From NCBI RefSeq assembly GCF_001949145.1, contig NW_019091556.1, forward strand, positions 279,405 to 343,404: a stretch of 64,000 nt of DNA, in the 5' to 3' direction. Below the pieces are notes generated by a model, which did not search any database, was not told the DNA's origin, and worked only from the letters and a program-made list of their open reading frames with translations. Positions within the stretch are counted from its first letter, which is position 1; every line of letters starts with the position of its first letter. Below, piece by piece: positions 12,173 to 24,000 of this stretch. Source of the DNA: Acanthaster planci. Taxonomy: Eukaryota; Echinodermata; Asteroidea; Valvatida; Acanthasteridae. Made by a program: the position numbers and the translations under genes.

Positions 12173-14123
12173 TCAAACTACTAAAACAGCTTCGTCTTTA
12201 TCCAACTGTTTTTCAGGATTTTTTTCTGATGCTTTGGTTGAGTGACGAAAACCAACAAAGGGAAAGAACTCGCGGCTACTGACCCTCAAGACAGCACGGC
12301 CTCTCACCATGGCTAACGGGACTGGACCAAACTCCCTTGAATCGGTCGAGTTGGTTCTGTTGTCACCCTCGATCCATATGTGACCTTTGGGAACCTGCAA
12401 GAAGAACAGACATGATCATACATGGTCTTCCATACTGGAGGAAATGCAACGCCTCAGTTTAATCTATCAGGAAGACGTGCAAAGAATGAGAAATCCTAGA
12501 TAATGGATTCCAAATTTACACGGATTGTATGAGCACTCAGAAAAAAGATGCGACTAATCATGGTTTACGAGACATGTATTTCCTTTAGAAAGCTTTGCAT
12601 AGCTCAACAATGCCGGTGTGTTTACAGACTTATCTAACCACAAGACTTCCTACAACCAAGTTATCTCTTTTAGATATTTTAAAGGACAGGTACTCAATTG
12701 TGTTCACTTTGAGAAAGTCTGTGCTCACTGAGTTTCACACAACAGCACTGAAGTTATTGAAAAGTAGACATATAGAGGGCAATCCTTATGTTAAGATGTC
12801 TATTTTGACAAACCTGGGGCTTGTCCGTTAGAATCTGCTCCACTCTGAGTGGGAACAAAAAAGGGCATGTTTTCAAATGAAATTGACAGTCCTTTGGTTC
12901 AAATTCGCTGCATAGGCATGCAGTTTTATGCGCGTTTACTGGGGAGCACGGTTAGAAAACTTTGTACACTACCAGTCTGTCATTCTTTCAACGGTGAGGG
13001 TGCACTTCAACTCAGAGAGGACTGGAGTACAAAGAAAAATATGACTCACATTTTTGGTTCGCAAGAACTTCCAGCGATTGACTGGTACCTCATCAAACTC
13101 CATACCAACCACTCGCTTGCATAAGAACTGTTTCGGATCCACGGGTGACCTCAAGACAACCACATCGCCCCTGAAATGAAGAGAAAAAGTGGATAAAGGT
13201 CAGAGGGATCAGTAGGCGGGGAAATCCATCTCATATACGGATTTTGTGGAAGATGTTGAACTTTTACAGCATCTTGACAGGAACTAGGAAAACGAAAAAC
13301 GATCAAGGCCATTAGCTGATACTCACTTATCGACTTTGTTGAAGAATTTTGTACTTATATGCTCAGTCAGAACAATGTCATTATTTTCAATGGTCGGTTG
13401 CATGGATGGCCCTGTGCACTGTGTCATAAAAATATAAATGTTATGATGCTGATTAAAAAAAGCAGACAAAATCATTGTTATATTAGAATTCAACCATTAA
13501 AGTAAATCATGATTTGTAATTTCTGCTTCACTTAAAATCACAACATGTATACATACTCAATTGTGTTCTACCATACCATAAAGGATGAGCTTTGTTTTCC
13601 ACAGGCAAAAATAAGGAAAAATCTTGAACTCTTGGCCTTTGTATTTGCTGTGTTTGTTACACTACGAATAAGACAATTAGACAGAACGAACTCTGATAAA
13701 TAACAAGTGCATGCTGAATGATGTAGGTGATGTTGGAGCCACAACACCAAACCAGTTCAACATTGTTGCCAAAGTTGTCTGTGGCCGTCTTCCGATTTCT
13801 ACAAAAAATTCCTTCGATTGAATTTCATCCACCCTAGGTCCACATATGCATGAGCCACAGTTCGTCTTCAAGCTTCATCATTTTCGCTGCTGCCCTCTGA
13901 GGTCCCATCCCAAGGCCCTACCTAAAAATACTACAACCCAACCTAAAATACTGCCCTCGTGCGATACTGCTAAAGGAATATCATTAGCTCCTCTCACCTT
14001 GGTGAAGTCCAAGGCATATTCAGTGATGCAGTGAGCGGTGCAGTACAAGATAGCTGAATAGGCTCCAATTCGACCCACAAGTTTTCCACTCAATTGTAGA
14101 CACTTCCTGGCTGTGCTTGCCAT
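12173..14123 (-). CDS. IMMP1L: Mitochondrial inner membrane peptidase subunit 1 (IMMP1L-like)
   Basis: Signal-peptidase-like S26 serine protease that removes sorting peptides from proteins exported to the mitochondrial intermembrane space, acting with an IMMP2L partner. Coding exons are 13998-14123, 13327-13418, 13050-13170 and 12173-12394 (phases 0, 2, 0), giving 186 aa against about 166 in human. The catalytic Ser is in G-P-S-M (Ser47) and the general-base Lys in C-K-R-V-V-G (Lys91). Exon 4 carries the conserved E-G-D-N (122-125) and N-S-T-D-S-R box. A hydrophobic segment in exon 1 (about residues 17-33) is the expected inner-membrane anchor. Donors are GTGAGA, GTGAGT and GTGAGT; acceptors are CACAG, TTCAG and TGCAG. 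The C-terminal tail is longer than in vertebrates and rich in Lys, Glu and Asp before ending V-L-V-V. The start at 14123 matches the family N terminus. Confidence 0.93.
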
Positions 14124-14306
14124 TTAGATAGTAAGCTGTAATGAACTGCCTCAAAACTGTGGGAAATCCCTAAGAAACATTGATGAAATTCAAATCAGTC
14201 TTACATGTAAAACCATTTGTCTGTACTTAATCTTAGTCTTTTGTTGAAACTTCAGTTGTACCGTAACATGTAAAGAGCCAATACACCTTATTAACACAAA
14301 ACCAGT

Positions 14307-14497
14307 GGTGTAGCCACAGGGGGCCCGAGGGGGTCACATCCCCCCCCCACGCATTCCCAATGCCCCCTCCCCCCGGTGCCCCCCACTGAGAAAAATGAAT
14401 GAATGGATATTGATAAAGTTTAACAAAAACTTGCCCCCAAAACCACGCCACTGAAAGCTGGTGCCCCCCACACTAGTAAAAACCTAGCTATGCCACT
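14307..14497. mobile_element. Small hAT-like non-autonomous element (MITE)
   Basis: The left end reads CAGTGGTGTAGC and the right end, read on the other strand, CAGTGGCATAGC: a 12-bp inverted pair with two mismatches. The interior is rich in C/G runs (CCCCCCCCC, GGGGGCCCGAGGGGG). An internal copy of the end motif (CACGCCACTG, about 14444) suggests a nested or partly duplicated element. CAGTG ends are typical of hAT elements. The 8-bp target duplication is not clear: CACAAAAC on the left and CACAGTCC on the right share only CACA. Confidence 0.55.
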
Positions 14498-14632
14498 GCA
14501 CAGTCCGAATAACTTGGACCCTACAAATTGCCTTTTTTAACGTGTCCAAATGTTAAAAAAGGCTAACCACTGCACAAAACATCTGTGTTGTATGACCAAC
14601 AAACACATTCCATCATCCATGGGGCTAATCTT

Positions 14633-14841
14633 GGAAAAAATGTTGCATCCTGACTCCACTTTTCTCATCATATATCACCTCAATAAAAGTCAATCATTAC
14701 AAAAATGCTGGACAGACACGAATTCTGGACTGCGAAACTTTTCCTATGTATCATTGTCGGTAAAATATTCTTCACTTCCCATAGACTTTGTACACAACCA
14801 TGACAACTGCTGAAGTGGAGTCAGGACGCAACATTTTTTCC
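14633..14841. mobile_element. 209-bp MITE with 29-bp terminal inverted repeats
   Basis: Positions 14633-14661 and the reverse complement of 14813-14841 match over 29 nt with a single difference (GTTGCATCC against GTTGCGTCC). Both start GGAAAAAATGTTGC and end GACTCCACTT. The 151-bp interior has no coding capacity. The near-identical ends imply recent mobilisation by a transposase encoded elsewhere. I could not define a target-site duplication with confidence. Confidence 0.8.
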
Positions 14842-15599
14842 CCCAACTATGTCGTGGACACAGTTGACATGGTTGGGCATGTGACAAACATGAAAAGTCA
14901 GTGTCATGTCAAACATGTCCAACTCAGTGTAGGCCTAACTAAGTTAGCCTAAGTGACAATGTGCTCAAGTTAAAAGCATTAAAGTCATTGAAAGTGAGAG
15001 CCACCGTGAGACAAAGTTGGGGCAATTATTTTTTAACAATAAAACAAACTAATAATTTCAAAAAGCACTTCGTAAATAAGAAAAACCAACATAATTTACT
15101 TACATACAGAGAACGAGAACGAATTAAAAAGGCAACTTGACAACAAATTCAGGCCTCTACGTCACTACAACCTTACAAGTTACACGAAACACTGTCTTCC
15201 GCTTATGCTCTTGTTGGAGACAAAATACTTGTTCCGGTTTACACAAATTATTTTGGAAAGCACGCCCTCTCGTGGCAACAAATTATTCTTAAACGAATAG
15301 TACCTTTCTGACAAATGATGTAAGCAGCTAGCAGCGCCAGCCCACTGCATGCCCCCTTTCAATGTGACGTCATACAAACCGCGTCAAATGTGGTCATTTA
15401 CAAAACCCGCTCTATTAGAAAATGTTAATATAAAACGTCCAGAGAAATAATAACCTCAATAAAGATTAAATCTGTTTAAACTCCGAATAGTCATTCGAAT
15501 TGCAAGAACACATAATTCTCTTGTTTATTCCATGCAGTTTATTTAGCTAATCTGTCTGGTAATTCATTTAATTCGTGCAGTTTTTCTTTACTAATCTGA

Positions 15600-15783
15600 A
15601 TATTTTTTTAACTGGACTGCTCCTTTAAGTTACCCAACTTCCGGGTTCCCTGGATGAATTGACCCCTCGACCCACGTGCTTGCTTGTTGTATTCGCTAGA
15701 AACAGCAGGTTTGTACTTTGTAAGCTTTTCCGAGAATCGCCGTTCTTTGAACGCTAAATATAGCCAGAATGCCAGCTAAATCG
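15600..15783 (+). promoter_or_regulatory. Promoter-like patch with possible first exon
   Basis: A locally CpG-richer segment contains CACGTG and AACGCTAAATA, then an ATG at 15769 and a perfect TCGT|GTAAGT donor after five codons (M-P-A-K-S). If this is an exon it lies upstream of the TEL/Yan gene, but its phase does not fit the first coding exon at 20993-21290 (it would hit a stop). It would therefore have to be an untranslated leader or belong to another transcript. Confidence 0.25.
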
Positions 15784-17818
15784 TGTAAGTGGTTGTCTGA
15801 TATCTGGATCTGGGGAAGTGATGAAGTACGGAGGCGGAACTTGGATGGGAAAAGTCGGCTTCGAGCCGTCACCAACGATCACAGTAATGTTTGCGTGATG
15901 TTCGGTGGCGGGGGATTTTTTTCCATTTTACCGCGTCACGGTTGGACGGTGTCGTGGGACAACTGAGCTATTTTCGCGGGGAGTGTTGAGTTGTGCACAG
16001 GGTGGCTAATCGGCTCTTGAGAATTTCTCTGAGTAGTTGACGAGGTTGGGCAGTTGATAAGGTTAGTGGATGGATAAACTGTGTACCGAGTTGCATATTA
16101 CCTTCCATTCTCCAGTTTGTAGTATGATTGTTTTTAAAGTTTTGTTTGGAATATTATCTGTGAATTTTTTGGTCGTTTTGAAATGTTGAAAGAAAACTTT
16201 TTTGGTCGCCTTTTGTATAATCTCTTTTCCCTGTAACACTAGGATTTCCAATTCTGAATTTGAAAGATAAGAGGCAAACAAGTTTAGAATTGCTGCTTAA
16301 ATGGAGTTAATAACCATATGTGGGGTTTAACTTTATAATTAAAAACAAGGTGAAACAATATGCCCATTGATCATTATTGTAATCTGTTCCTTGATGTGTG
16401 AAAAATTTGGCAGAGAGTTCCACATCCAGCCGTAATGATTTTTGACTTTGACAAAAACCAAGCAAGTTTGAGAAGGGGTCAGATGTACTCTTGCCATTAC
16501 TCCTTTTGTACAGAACCCATTCACTTTGCTAGAATACCCCCAAAATTAAACACATCCCATTTTGGACTTGTTGATGTTTTGTACCAAACTCGGTAATCCT
16601 GGAGGCCAGGTGCATCTATCTCTTTCTGTTGTTTGAGCATGCGTCTAAAAGAGGGCCTGACATATTTATCCTTACAGAATCTTACTTCTGCTTTCGAGTA
16701 TCCTGCTTTCAATCTTTTCATACCATTCTGTGGTATATTTCAGGCCACTCTACTCAGCAAGTGTTTGTTTGTAAGCAGTCTTTTTGTATTGTTCACATTT
16801 ATTTGAGTATGCATAGTTGTACACGTTTCTGAAGCCATGAAAATGCCAAAGTCCAAACTAGTCTCTTTTTCTAATCCTTTATCGCCTTTGTTGTTTAGAG
16901 GTTTGGTCGATAAATAAAGATAGAAATATTGGATGTGCTTGAAATTTTCAGAAAATAGTACTTCTCCACATTTTCTTTGATAAAGATTTCGAAATTACCT
17001 GCTACATGTAGTTACCCCTAAATGAAAAGCTTGCGTCTCCGTCTTCTCTGCCCGTTTCTTGACTCGGCAAAATTGTTGTAGATATTTACAAAAATAAATA
17101 CTAAGGAAATGCGGCCTTCTACGGGGATGTTCACCGTAAGGAGCAAACACTGCCAAGCCGAATCCTACCCCCACATCCAGACACAACTACAAAATAAAAT
17201 GGCTGCTAGTTGAATACAGTAGTGGACCAGTGGCTTCTTGAAATAAATCTCAAATCTTGAAGCTTTGCTGCACAGCGAAGGAGTGAGAGGCATGCTGCAA
17301 GCGCTGAAGCTTTTTATACTGCTTTTCTCAATGGAGTGCCCTGCCCTTTCCATTGAATTTAATTATAAAGGCTGTAGATTTGGACAATGATAGGATTATC
17401 AGGGCAGGAGTGCAGACAGCTGTTCCGGAATTCACTACAGGTTGTTTGGGCTTGCAGAGATGAAAAAACCTGTTCTCTTTTAACAATTGGAAGTCAGAAA
17501 ATGTCCTGCTTTTTGCCATCTTTTCTGTGACAATAATTCACCGATCTTTTTGTTAATCTGCACCTTTTCAGTTCTACATGTATGTTGCCTGTTGGTTGAT
17601 CTTCTATTGATTTCTTTCCTCTACAGAGTTAAAATGCAAAAAGTTGTGTTTTTAGGGGGACAGGGGCCAAACATTGTGGAACCTTTTGTGACCTTTTGTC
17701 ACCTTTCTTAAAAGAAGGGAAAGGAGATGTACCAAATTAAAATCACATTTCTCTTATTTTTCACTAACAAAAATTGGGGGGCTCTTGGGAGGGCCATGGC
17801 TTGAGTTGCTCCCTCCCA

Positions 17819-18178
17819 TAAGCCTTTTGTGAGTTAAATTTGAATAAAATCTGGTGCACTGAGTTCTTAATATTCATGTGAACGTAACAATTTGAATTCT
17901 CCATACTAAATCCACTAATGCTATACCTTGTGATTCGGGGCAAACTTTGTTTAGTTACACAAGAGATGACTTGCACCAGTACATTGTTTTTAATGGATAA
18001 GGAGGGCATAAAGGAACCAGTCCATTCCAGAGATGGTGGTCACTATGCGAAAGCTTGCCCCGAATCACGAGGTATAGCAACAGTGTCTTTAGTCTGGGGA
18101 ATTTAAATTGTTATGTTTATGTACAATCAGATAACTCGGTGTACCAGATTTATTCAAATTTAACTCACAAAAGGCTTA
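17819..18178. mobile_element. Fold-back element: 130-bp inverted arms, 101-bp loop
   Basis: The left arm (17819-17948) starts TAAGCCTTTTGTGAGTTAAA and ends with GTGATTCGGGGCAA. The right arm (18050-18178), read on the other strand, has the same order of words, including TAAGCCTTTTGTGAGTTAAA, TTTGAATAAA, CTGGT, TAACAATTT, GCTATACCT and GTGATTCGGGGCAA. I estimate roughly 80% identity with small indels. There is no coding capacity. This fits a fold-back transposon or long-TIR MITE; such a palindrome would fold into a long hairpin when transcribed. Confidence 0.8.
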
Positions 18179-20239
18179 CCCACCCTTGGTCTTAAAGAAT
18201 TGGCTTAAAGTCGAATAATTGCTGCATTGGATAAGTAAAAAAAAAGTCAAACTCGGATTTTAAATCTTGTAGCAGGCAGGGTTTCATTGAAGGATGAAGT
18301 ACGGTAGCCACATTCCTCCTAGTTGGTGTACCTTACCGGTTCATCATTCATTAGAGTGATTCCTAAACAAAGTAGGATCTGAGCATTCAGCATTTACTGC
18401 AAGGCCATGATTCACGGCATTTGTTTAGTCAGAATCAGCAGGTCAAACACAAGGCATCATTCAAAAGCAGTAGTGACTCGTTAAATTTTGTAAGGAAGCA
18501 CGGAATCTCTAAAATTGAGACAAGTTCAATCAATGACCAGAGGTTGACTAATTCTGATTGAATGCACACTAGTCGACGATAGTTGGACTAGTCTAGTCAG
18601 CTATTTGTGACCAGCCTACCGAGGTTGGTCGCATCGTTGGTTGCTGTAAATCTTTCTTTATAGCACAGCGAAGAGAGGACCAGTTGTAAGAACAATGCCG
18701 GAAAGACATTAGGCCAGTAACAAATGACCATTTTCACTTTAATTTTTGGTATTTTGCCCTATCTGTGGCCACCTTTTCTCCCCGTTGGCCTAACGACCTG
18801 ACAACGGTCGACTGCATGTACATGTAGTGTCTTTCATGCTTTAACGTCACTGCACATGCGCTGGGTACCAGTACTCACGGAGTAACCACTAATTAACTTG
18901 TGGTCCTTGATAGAACTTGCCCTTGGTTGTAACTGTCCTCATGACAGGTGGGCAGGTGGCTAGTTGAGGCATTGCTCTCAGGAGAGACCTTTGCTCACAC
19001 TGTAATATCTATCTATGTAGACTGGTTGCATTGAACTAGAAGTCAGAGACTGAAGTTTCATTCAGTTTGGTTTGTTTAAGTGAAAAAGGTTTCAAAGGAC
19101 ATTGAAACTATGCCAAGTTTGTAGGAAGAGCATTATCATTGTATCTTTTTGATCCACGGAAGTGAAATGGGGGTGTAGTGAGTAACACCCACCTGATCTA
19201 CATGCATTTGATTTAACCGGTATAAATCTATGGAGCCAATTAAATCTTCCAATATTTCCCTTCTCAAAGTCAACACTCACGTTGTGCCATTGGAAGAACT
19301 TGGTCCAAATTCAGTATTCAATTCCATGAACTTGTACAGTTACTTGACTAACACAATCCACTGAGTAATCCTGTCTTCCAGGCCACAACTTACTTCCGCA
19401 GGAAAAGTGGTGCAGTCCCAATCTTTTGAATTCCTCCCCACCCCCATCAGGAAGTGGAAGAGTCTTGTAGGTGCTTTTGAGGGGGAATCCCCATCTGCAT
19501 TCCCAGTTCTGTTTATTTGTTCTGACCATAATCACTATTATCAAGTCATGAAAGACTTGTGAGGTATTAGGTGAATGAGTTGTTTGGCTGACCTTAAGAA
19601 GACTGCAGGTAGATTCAAGCGTATGCAGCAAGAAATTAGAATTCATCCATCCTTTACCACATCTGCATTTTTTGAAGGGTCAACTGTTCTCAGAATATTT
19701 ATTTTTCATTCTCTGAGCAATTCAATTTTTTTTCAAATTTTAAATCATTTGCTGAACTGAACAGTGACACAGAACGTTTTGTTGATGTAACAGGTTGCAT
19801 AAATTTATAAATGCCATTTTGTGTACTTTCAATTTAAATTTCACAGTAAGATTTCCATAAATAAAAAATCAATAATTTCAAACGCATTATTAATCGGAAT
19901 AATTAAATTAGTCCGTCCTGCTTTCTGGCTGTTGCGTCTACTCATGAAGACTTTGAGAACAAGAGCTGAGTCAATTTGAAAAATTCACTTTTTGAATATT
20001 CGACCCTCAGTCCGATCAAATATCCAGAAACCACTGGCTGGCAGATTGTTGATGATTACACCATATACAAGTACAAAATCAGTTGCAATAATGCACGCAT
20101 TATGATCACAATAATACATAGTAGCTCCTCACTTCTAGTACTGTCTCCAGCCATGATTTAGCAAGATTTATGAGAAACAAACAGTACTCCTTGCCCTGTT
20201 GAAAATTTCCGTTGAAAATTGTATAGCCCCCGCCACAGT

Positions 20240-20332
20240 CCTAAATTCTCCAATTTCAATATGATTTTACATACACGCTGGGGGTTAGGAATAATTTTTG
20301 AGTTGTAAGATTTCTGTTGCTTATCATTTGAG
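20240..20332. repeat. Dispersed repeat family R3, copy 1
   Basis: Shares with 48264-48370 the ordered words ATTTCAATATRATTT, ACATACA, GGGGTTAGG and CTTGGTTGAA, and with 21697-21745 the segment AATCCT...ATTTCAATTTGATTTTACACACACCCTA (abbreviated). Three partial copies in one window indicate an interspersed family. Class unknown. Confidence 0.5.
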
Positions 20333-21022
20333 CTTGGTTGAAACAAGCCTCTATAGTGCAGTTTTTCTCATTTAAATCCAAAGAAAATTCTCTCATTCTT
20401 TTTATGAATTTTACATTTAAATATTCAAATTTGAAAAATGACATTCGAATATTTGACAATTTATTTTTGAATACTTTGTACAGCCCTAATGAGAACAGTA
20501 TTTTGAGATTTGTAAAATCAAATTAAAGAGACCAAGGTGACATGAGCTTTTAAAAGACCCTCAAATATCATTCTGGGCCCTCCAAGAAATCCAAATAAAA
20601 CAAATAAAAAACGCGAGAGACAAGTTCTGAAGTGAAGTTGTGTTGTAATCAAGTACATTGCTCCCCGCCATCCAAAAAGTCTTATTTTCCCAAGCTGTTC
20701 AAACCATTTTGCATTTTTTAAAAATCGAGTCCAAATTTCTGTTGCATGAATTGGTGAAAGCCTTTTCTTTTGACGACCTATATTAAAATTACGACGAATT
20801 TGATGTAAAATCGAAAACAAGTTAAAGTGATATTTTGGTAGCCCATGCAAGTTGTAGGCAAAATGAGAGTGGTAGTAAAGTAGAAGGAACATGCTAAATG
20901 CTTAAAATTGAAAACAAAAAATCAGTTTTGAGCTGGAGAGATAATTTGCATCTTACAGATATTTTAATCTTCTCATACTTGTCAATTTTTAGACAAGATA
21001 CACCCCCAAGATTTGTGTTGCC

Positions 21023-24000
21023 ATGGAAAGAGCGACTTCTCCAGCTTCCTACCAACGGAACCCCAACCCCACCATAGCCTTCCAGCCTCATGCCCTTGTT
21101 TGGGACTTTGGCTGGACCACCAATGGCCACTTTGCTCCGAAACAAGCAGCAGGATTGCATGTTGGCCAGCCCACTGTACATACATGTAGCCCAACTGTGC
21201 CTGGTACCCATGCCCATTCACCGGCTAGCAAAGGTGCATCTCCACAACCAGCTGTCTTTACATTCAACACCTGTCCATCAACACTTGCAGGTATGGCTAC
21301 TGTACATGTGTACACCTATTTTTGCCAAGACCATTTGACCTCATGGGTTAGCATTCAGAAAAATTTGTCATTATTCTATCACGTTACTTATAAATCTAAG
21401 AGAATCCATGATCAACCAACCACGGGAAGCTTGTGGAGTTGTCCTGAATCAAAGGCCCGTGGCTAGGCTACATGTATATGCCATGCTTTATCACACTAAA
21501 TTTAAATAAACAATTTCTTCAAAGTTCAGTATGGCAAGAAATTTGGCTCGGCAAATTACACTTGGCATGGCAAGCCTCTGTACTTGACAGGGTATGCCAC
21601 GCTATCAGTGTTCGGAACAGTAATTGCCTGACAGTTTTCTATTAACCTCAATGTTTAGCGCAATTGCTGTGCTATTGCAGTGCTGTTGTTATGCCCAACA
21701 ATCCTGAATCCTACAATTTCAATTTGATTTTACACACACCCTAGTCAAGAAATAGTGACTGTTGTTGAAAGAAACAAACACTAGTTCTTTGTTGTTGTGA
21801 TTTTGACCCTAAAATTTGAGTTTTGTCAACTTTGTGAAAAGTAATAAAGTTTAATATCTTATTGAAAGTCTGAGTGTGGTGTGAAAAAATCTCTACCGTT
21901 TACTCTCAAAGTCTTACTCAATGCTAAAGCTCACAACGTTAAAGCTAACACATACAGTGTACCATGTACATGTAGACTTTTGCTGTCGGATCAGATACCT
22001 ATTTCAAAATTTGAAAGTGAAAGAGGGGCTCTACCTCAAAAATAAATAATTTATAAAAACAATTTTTTAAAGAGTGCAAACAAAAGAAAACACAACCTGA
22101 GGCGGGTCATAAAGCGGGTGGAAGAAGCAGGTTCCAAAAAAAAGTGTGCAATTGTTTCAGTAGATTCCTTTGCAGTTTCATGGTTTCAGTATCCTGTGAA
22201 ACCAAAGTCATGTTTGTCTTCGTTCTCGTGTTGTTGGCATAGTATGGGCAATAACATCACAAATGTGTATCCAATGTGCAGCTTCCAGTTTCAGGTACAG
22301 CTAGATAAAGGATGTGAGATTTAAACGGTGCCAGAAAAAAAAAATGAAATCGTTTTCCTCATTTGGTAAACCATAAATGGAGGTACGTTTCTTTTGGAAA
22401 CTGCTGAGAGCAATATAGAGGACTTTCAGTCACATGAGATTGAGGGTCAGCGTTCAATTTAGGCCTACACAGATGTGCTCAGAAACATGCGTGCCTTTGA
22501 AGTCTCTCAACATTCTTGTGTACATGAAATTGCCAAAAGAAATATCCAGACAAAGTAGGCTTCCTGAAATGCCTTGCCCATCATGCTACATGTACATGGA
22601 CCAGTATGTCACATGAAAAACCTTGATCGAGGTTATGAACAAAAATGACATATTGTCAGCACTCCTTATTAATAGATTTACATTTGCTGACTACATAATT
22701 CAAAGACATTTGCTTTCAGTTCTAAGACTCCATTGTACAATACATGTAAATTGGTACATAGAAAGCACAGGTTGTGGGCCTGCCATCCTTTTTGACACAT
22801 GATTGAGAAGGAGTCCTTTATGCGGGGATTTTGGCTTGAGGGAGGCAAAGGAGTCACTCTCTGCACCCCTCCTGCACCTCTCTCTGCACCCCTCCTGCAC
22901 CTCTCTCTGCACCTCTCTCTGCACCCCTCCTGCACCTCTCTCTGCACCTCTCTCTCCACCCCTCCTGCACCTCTCTCTGCACCTCTCTCTGCACCCCTNN
23001 NNNNNNNNNNNNNNNNNNNNNNNNNNNNNNNNCTGCACCTCTCTCTGCACCCCTCCTGCACCTCTCTCTGCACCTCTCTCTGCACCCCTCCTGCACCTCT
23101 CTCTGCACCCCTCCTGCACCTGAATAAAGTGGAAGAATAAGAAGAAGAGAACAAATCAAGAAGGAGAAGGAAACTAGAGATCACTCTTATGTGGCCTACA
23201 ACTTTTATGGGCGGCAAAAGTTTGCAGCAATACCGGTATTACCTTTTGGTTGGTTTTCTATTTTGCCTCAAATTTGTTCAAAGTGGGCATTTGTCATAAG
23301 AGTATGTGTATTGCCATCTGGTGTTCCGATAGCTGCGTGGGATTTTTCAAATTTTTGAATTATTGTTTTACTTTTGCACCAACTGCCAACTATAGTTTTA
23401 GCAGCTACCGGTATTTGTAGGAAAAACACGACTATGACGTCAAAAGAACAGACCCTTCAAACCAAAAAAAGGAAACAGTAGGTTGGAATCACAATTAAGT
23501 TTACTTGAAAAATACCTCTGAAATAACTGCCTTCTACTTGATTGTTCAAAAGTTTCTCGCTGATGGGTGTTTCTTCCCCTTAATTCCATCATAACCAAAG
23601 CAGCATCTCCCGATTTACCGTACATCGTGTACACTTGGCAACATAGTACAGTGTGTACGTACCGTTCTGACTTCAGCAATATCAGACAGCTTTAAAGAAA
23701 ATTGATCACGTAACCATTTGGCGGAAAAAAGACCTGGAGTAGTTTGTTTATTTTAAATGGTGTGATGGTTCGTGAAATATCATTAACTCACTGGTTCATA
23801 CCGGTATCTACACGCTGATCGTATTTGTGAGTTAGGCCTTATTCTTTTTTCTCCAATAACTTGCCATGAAGTTTCCCTTACTAGTGAATGGGGCAATAGT
23901 AATTTAAGTTCAACATGAGGTGTTAATCGACTTGATCAGGTTTGCAAAACTACGCAATTACTGTGTTCCACTTTGGTGACCAAAACGACACTTTTTTGAA

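Larger units (their letters stand above)
14124..15768. other. IMMP1L 5' flank with small transposable elements
   Basis: No coding exon is visible. The segment holds two small elements with terminal inverted repeats (14307-14497 and 14633-14841) and AT-rich sequence. From about 15600 to 15770 the CpG content rises and a CACGTG box occurs at about 15675, so a promoter shared by IMMP1L and a plus-strand transcript is plausible. This is inference. Confidence 0.4.
15784..20992. other. Non-coding; upstream of or first intron of the TEL/Yan gene
   Basis: No exon with similarity was recognised in these 5.2 kb. They contain the fold-back element at 17819-18178, one copy of a dispersed repeat at 20240-20332 and otherwise AT-rich sequence. 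A TGCATGTACATGTAG palindromic cluster occurs at about 18813. The open frames here are short and of random composition. Confidence 0.45.

Noticed and set aside
15769-15966. ATG at 15769 as the TEL/Yan start codon
   Set aside because: Splicing from its donor at 15784 to the acceptor at 20992 would read into a stop in the 20993-21290 exon; 21023 with GCCATGG fits instead.
22678-23217. Long open frames on both strands with R-G-A-E/ L-H-L-S-L-type repeats
   Set aside because: They run through the 11/12-bp array and across an N gap; translation across unknown bases is meaningless.
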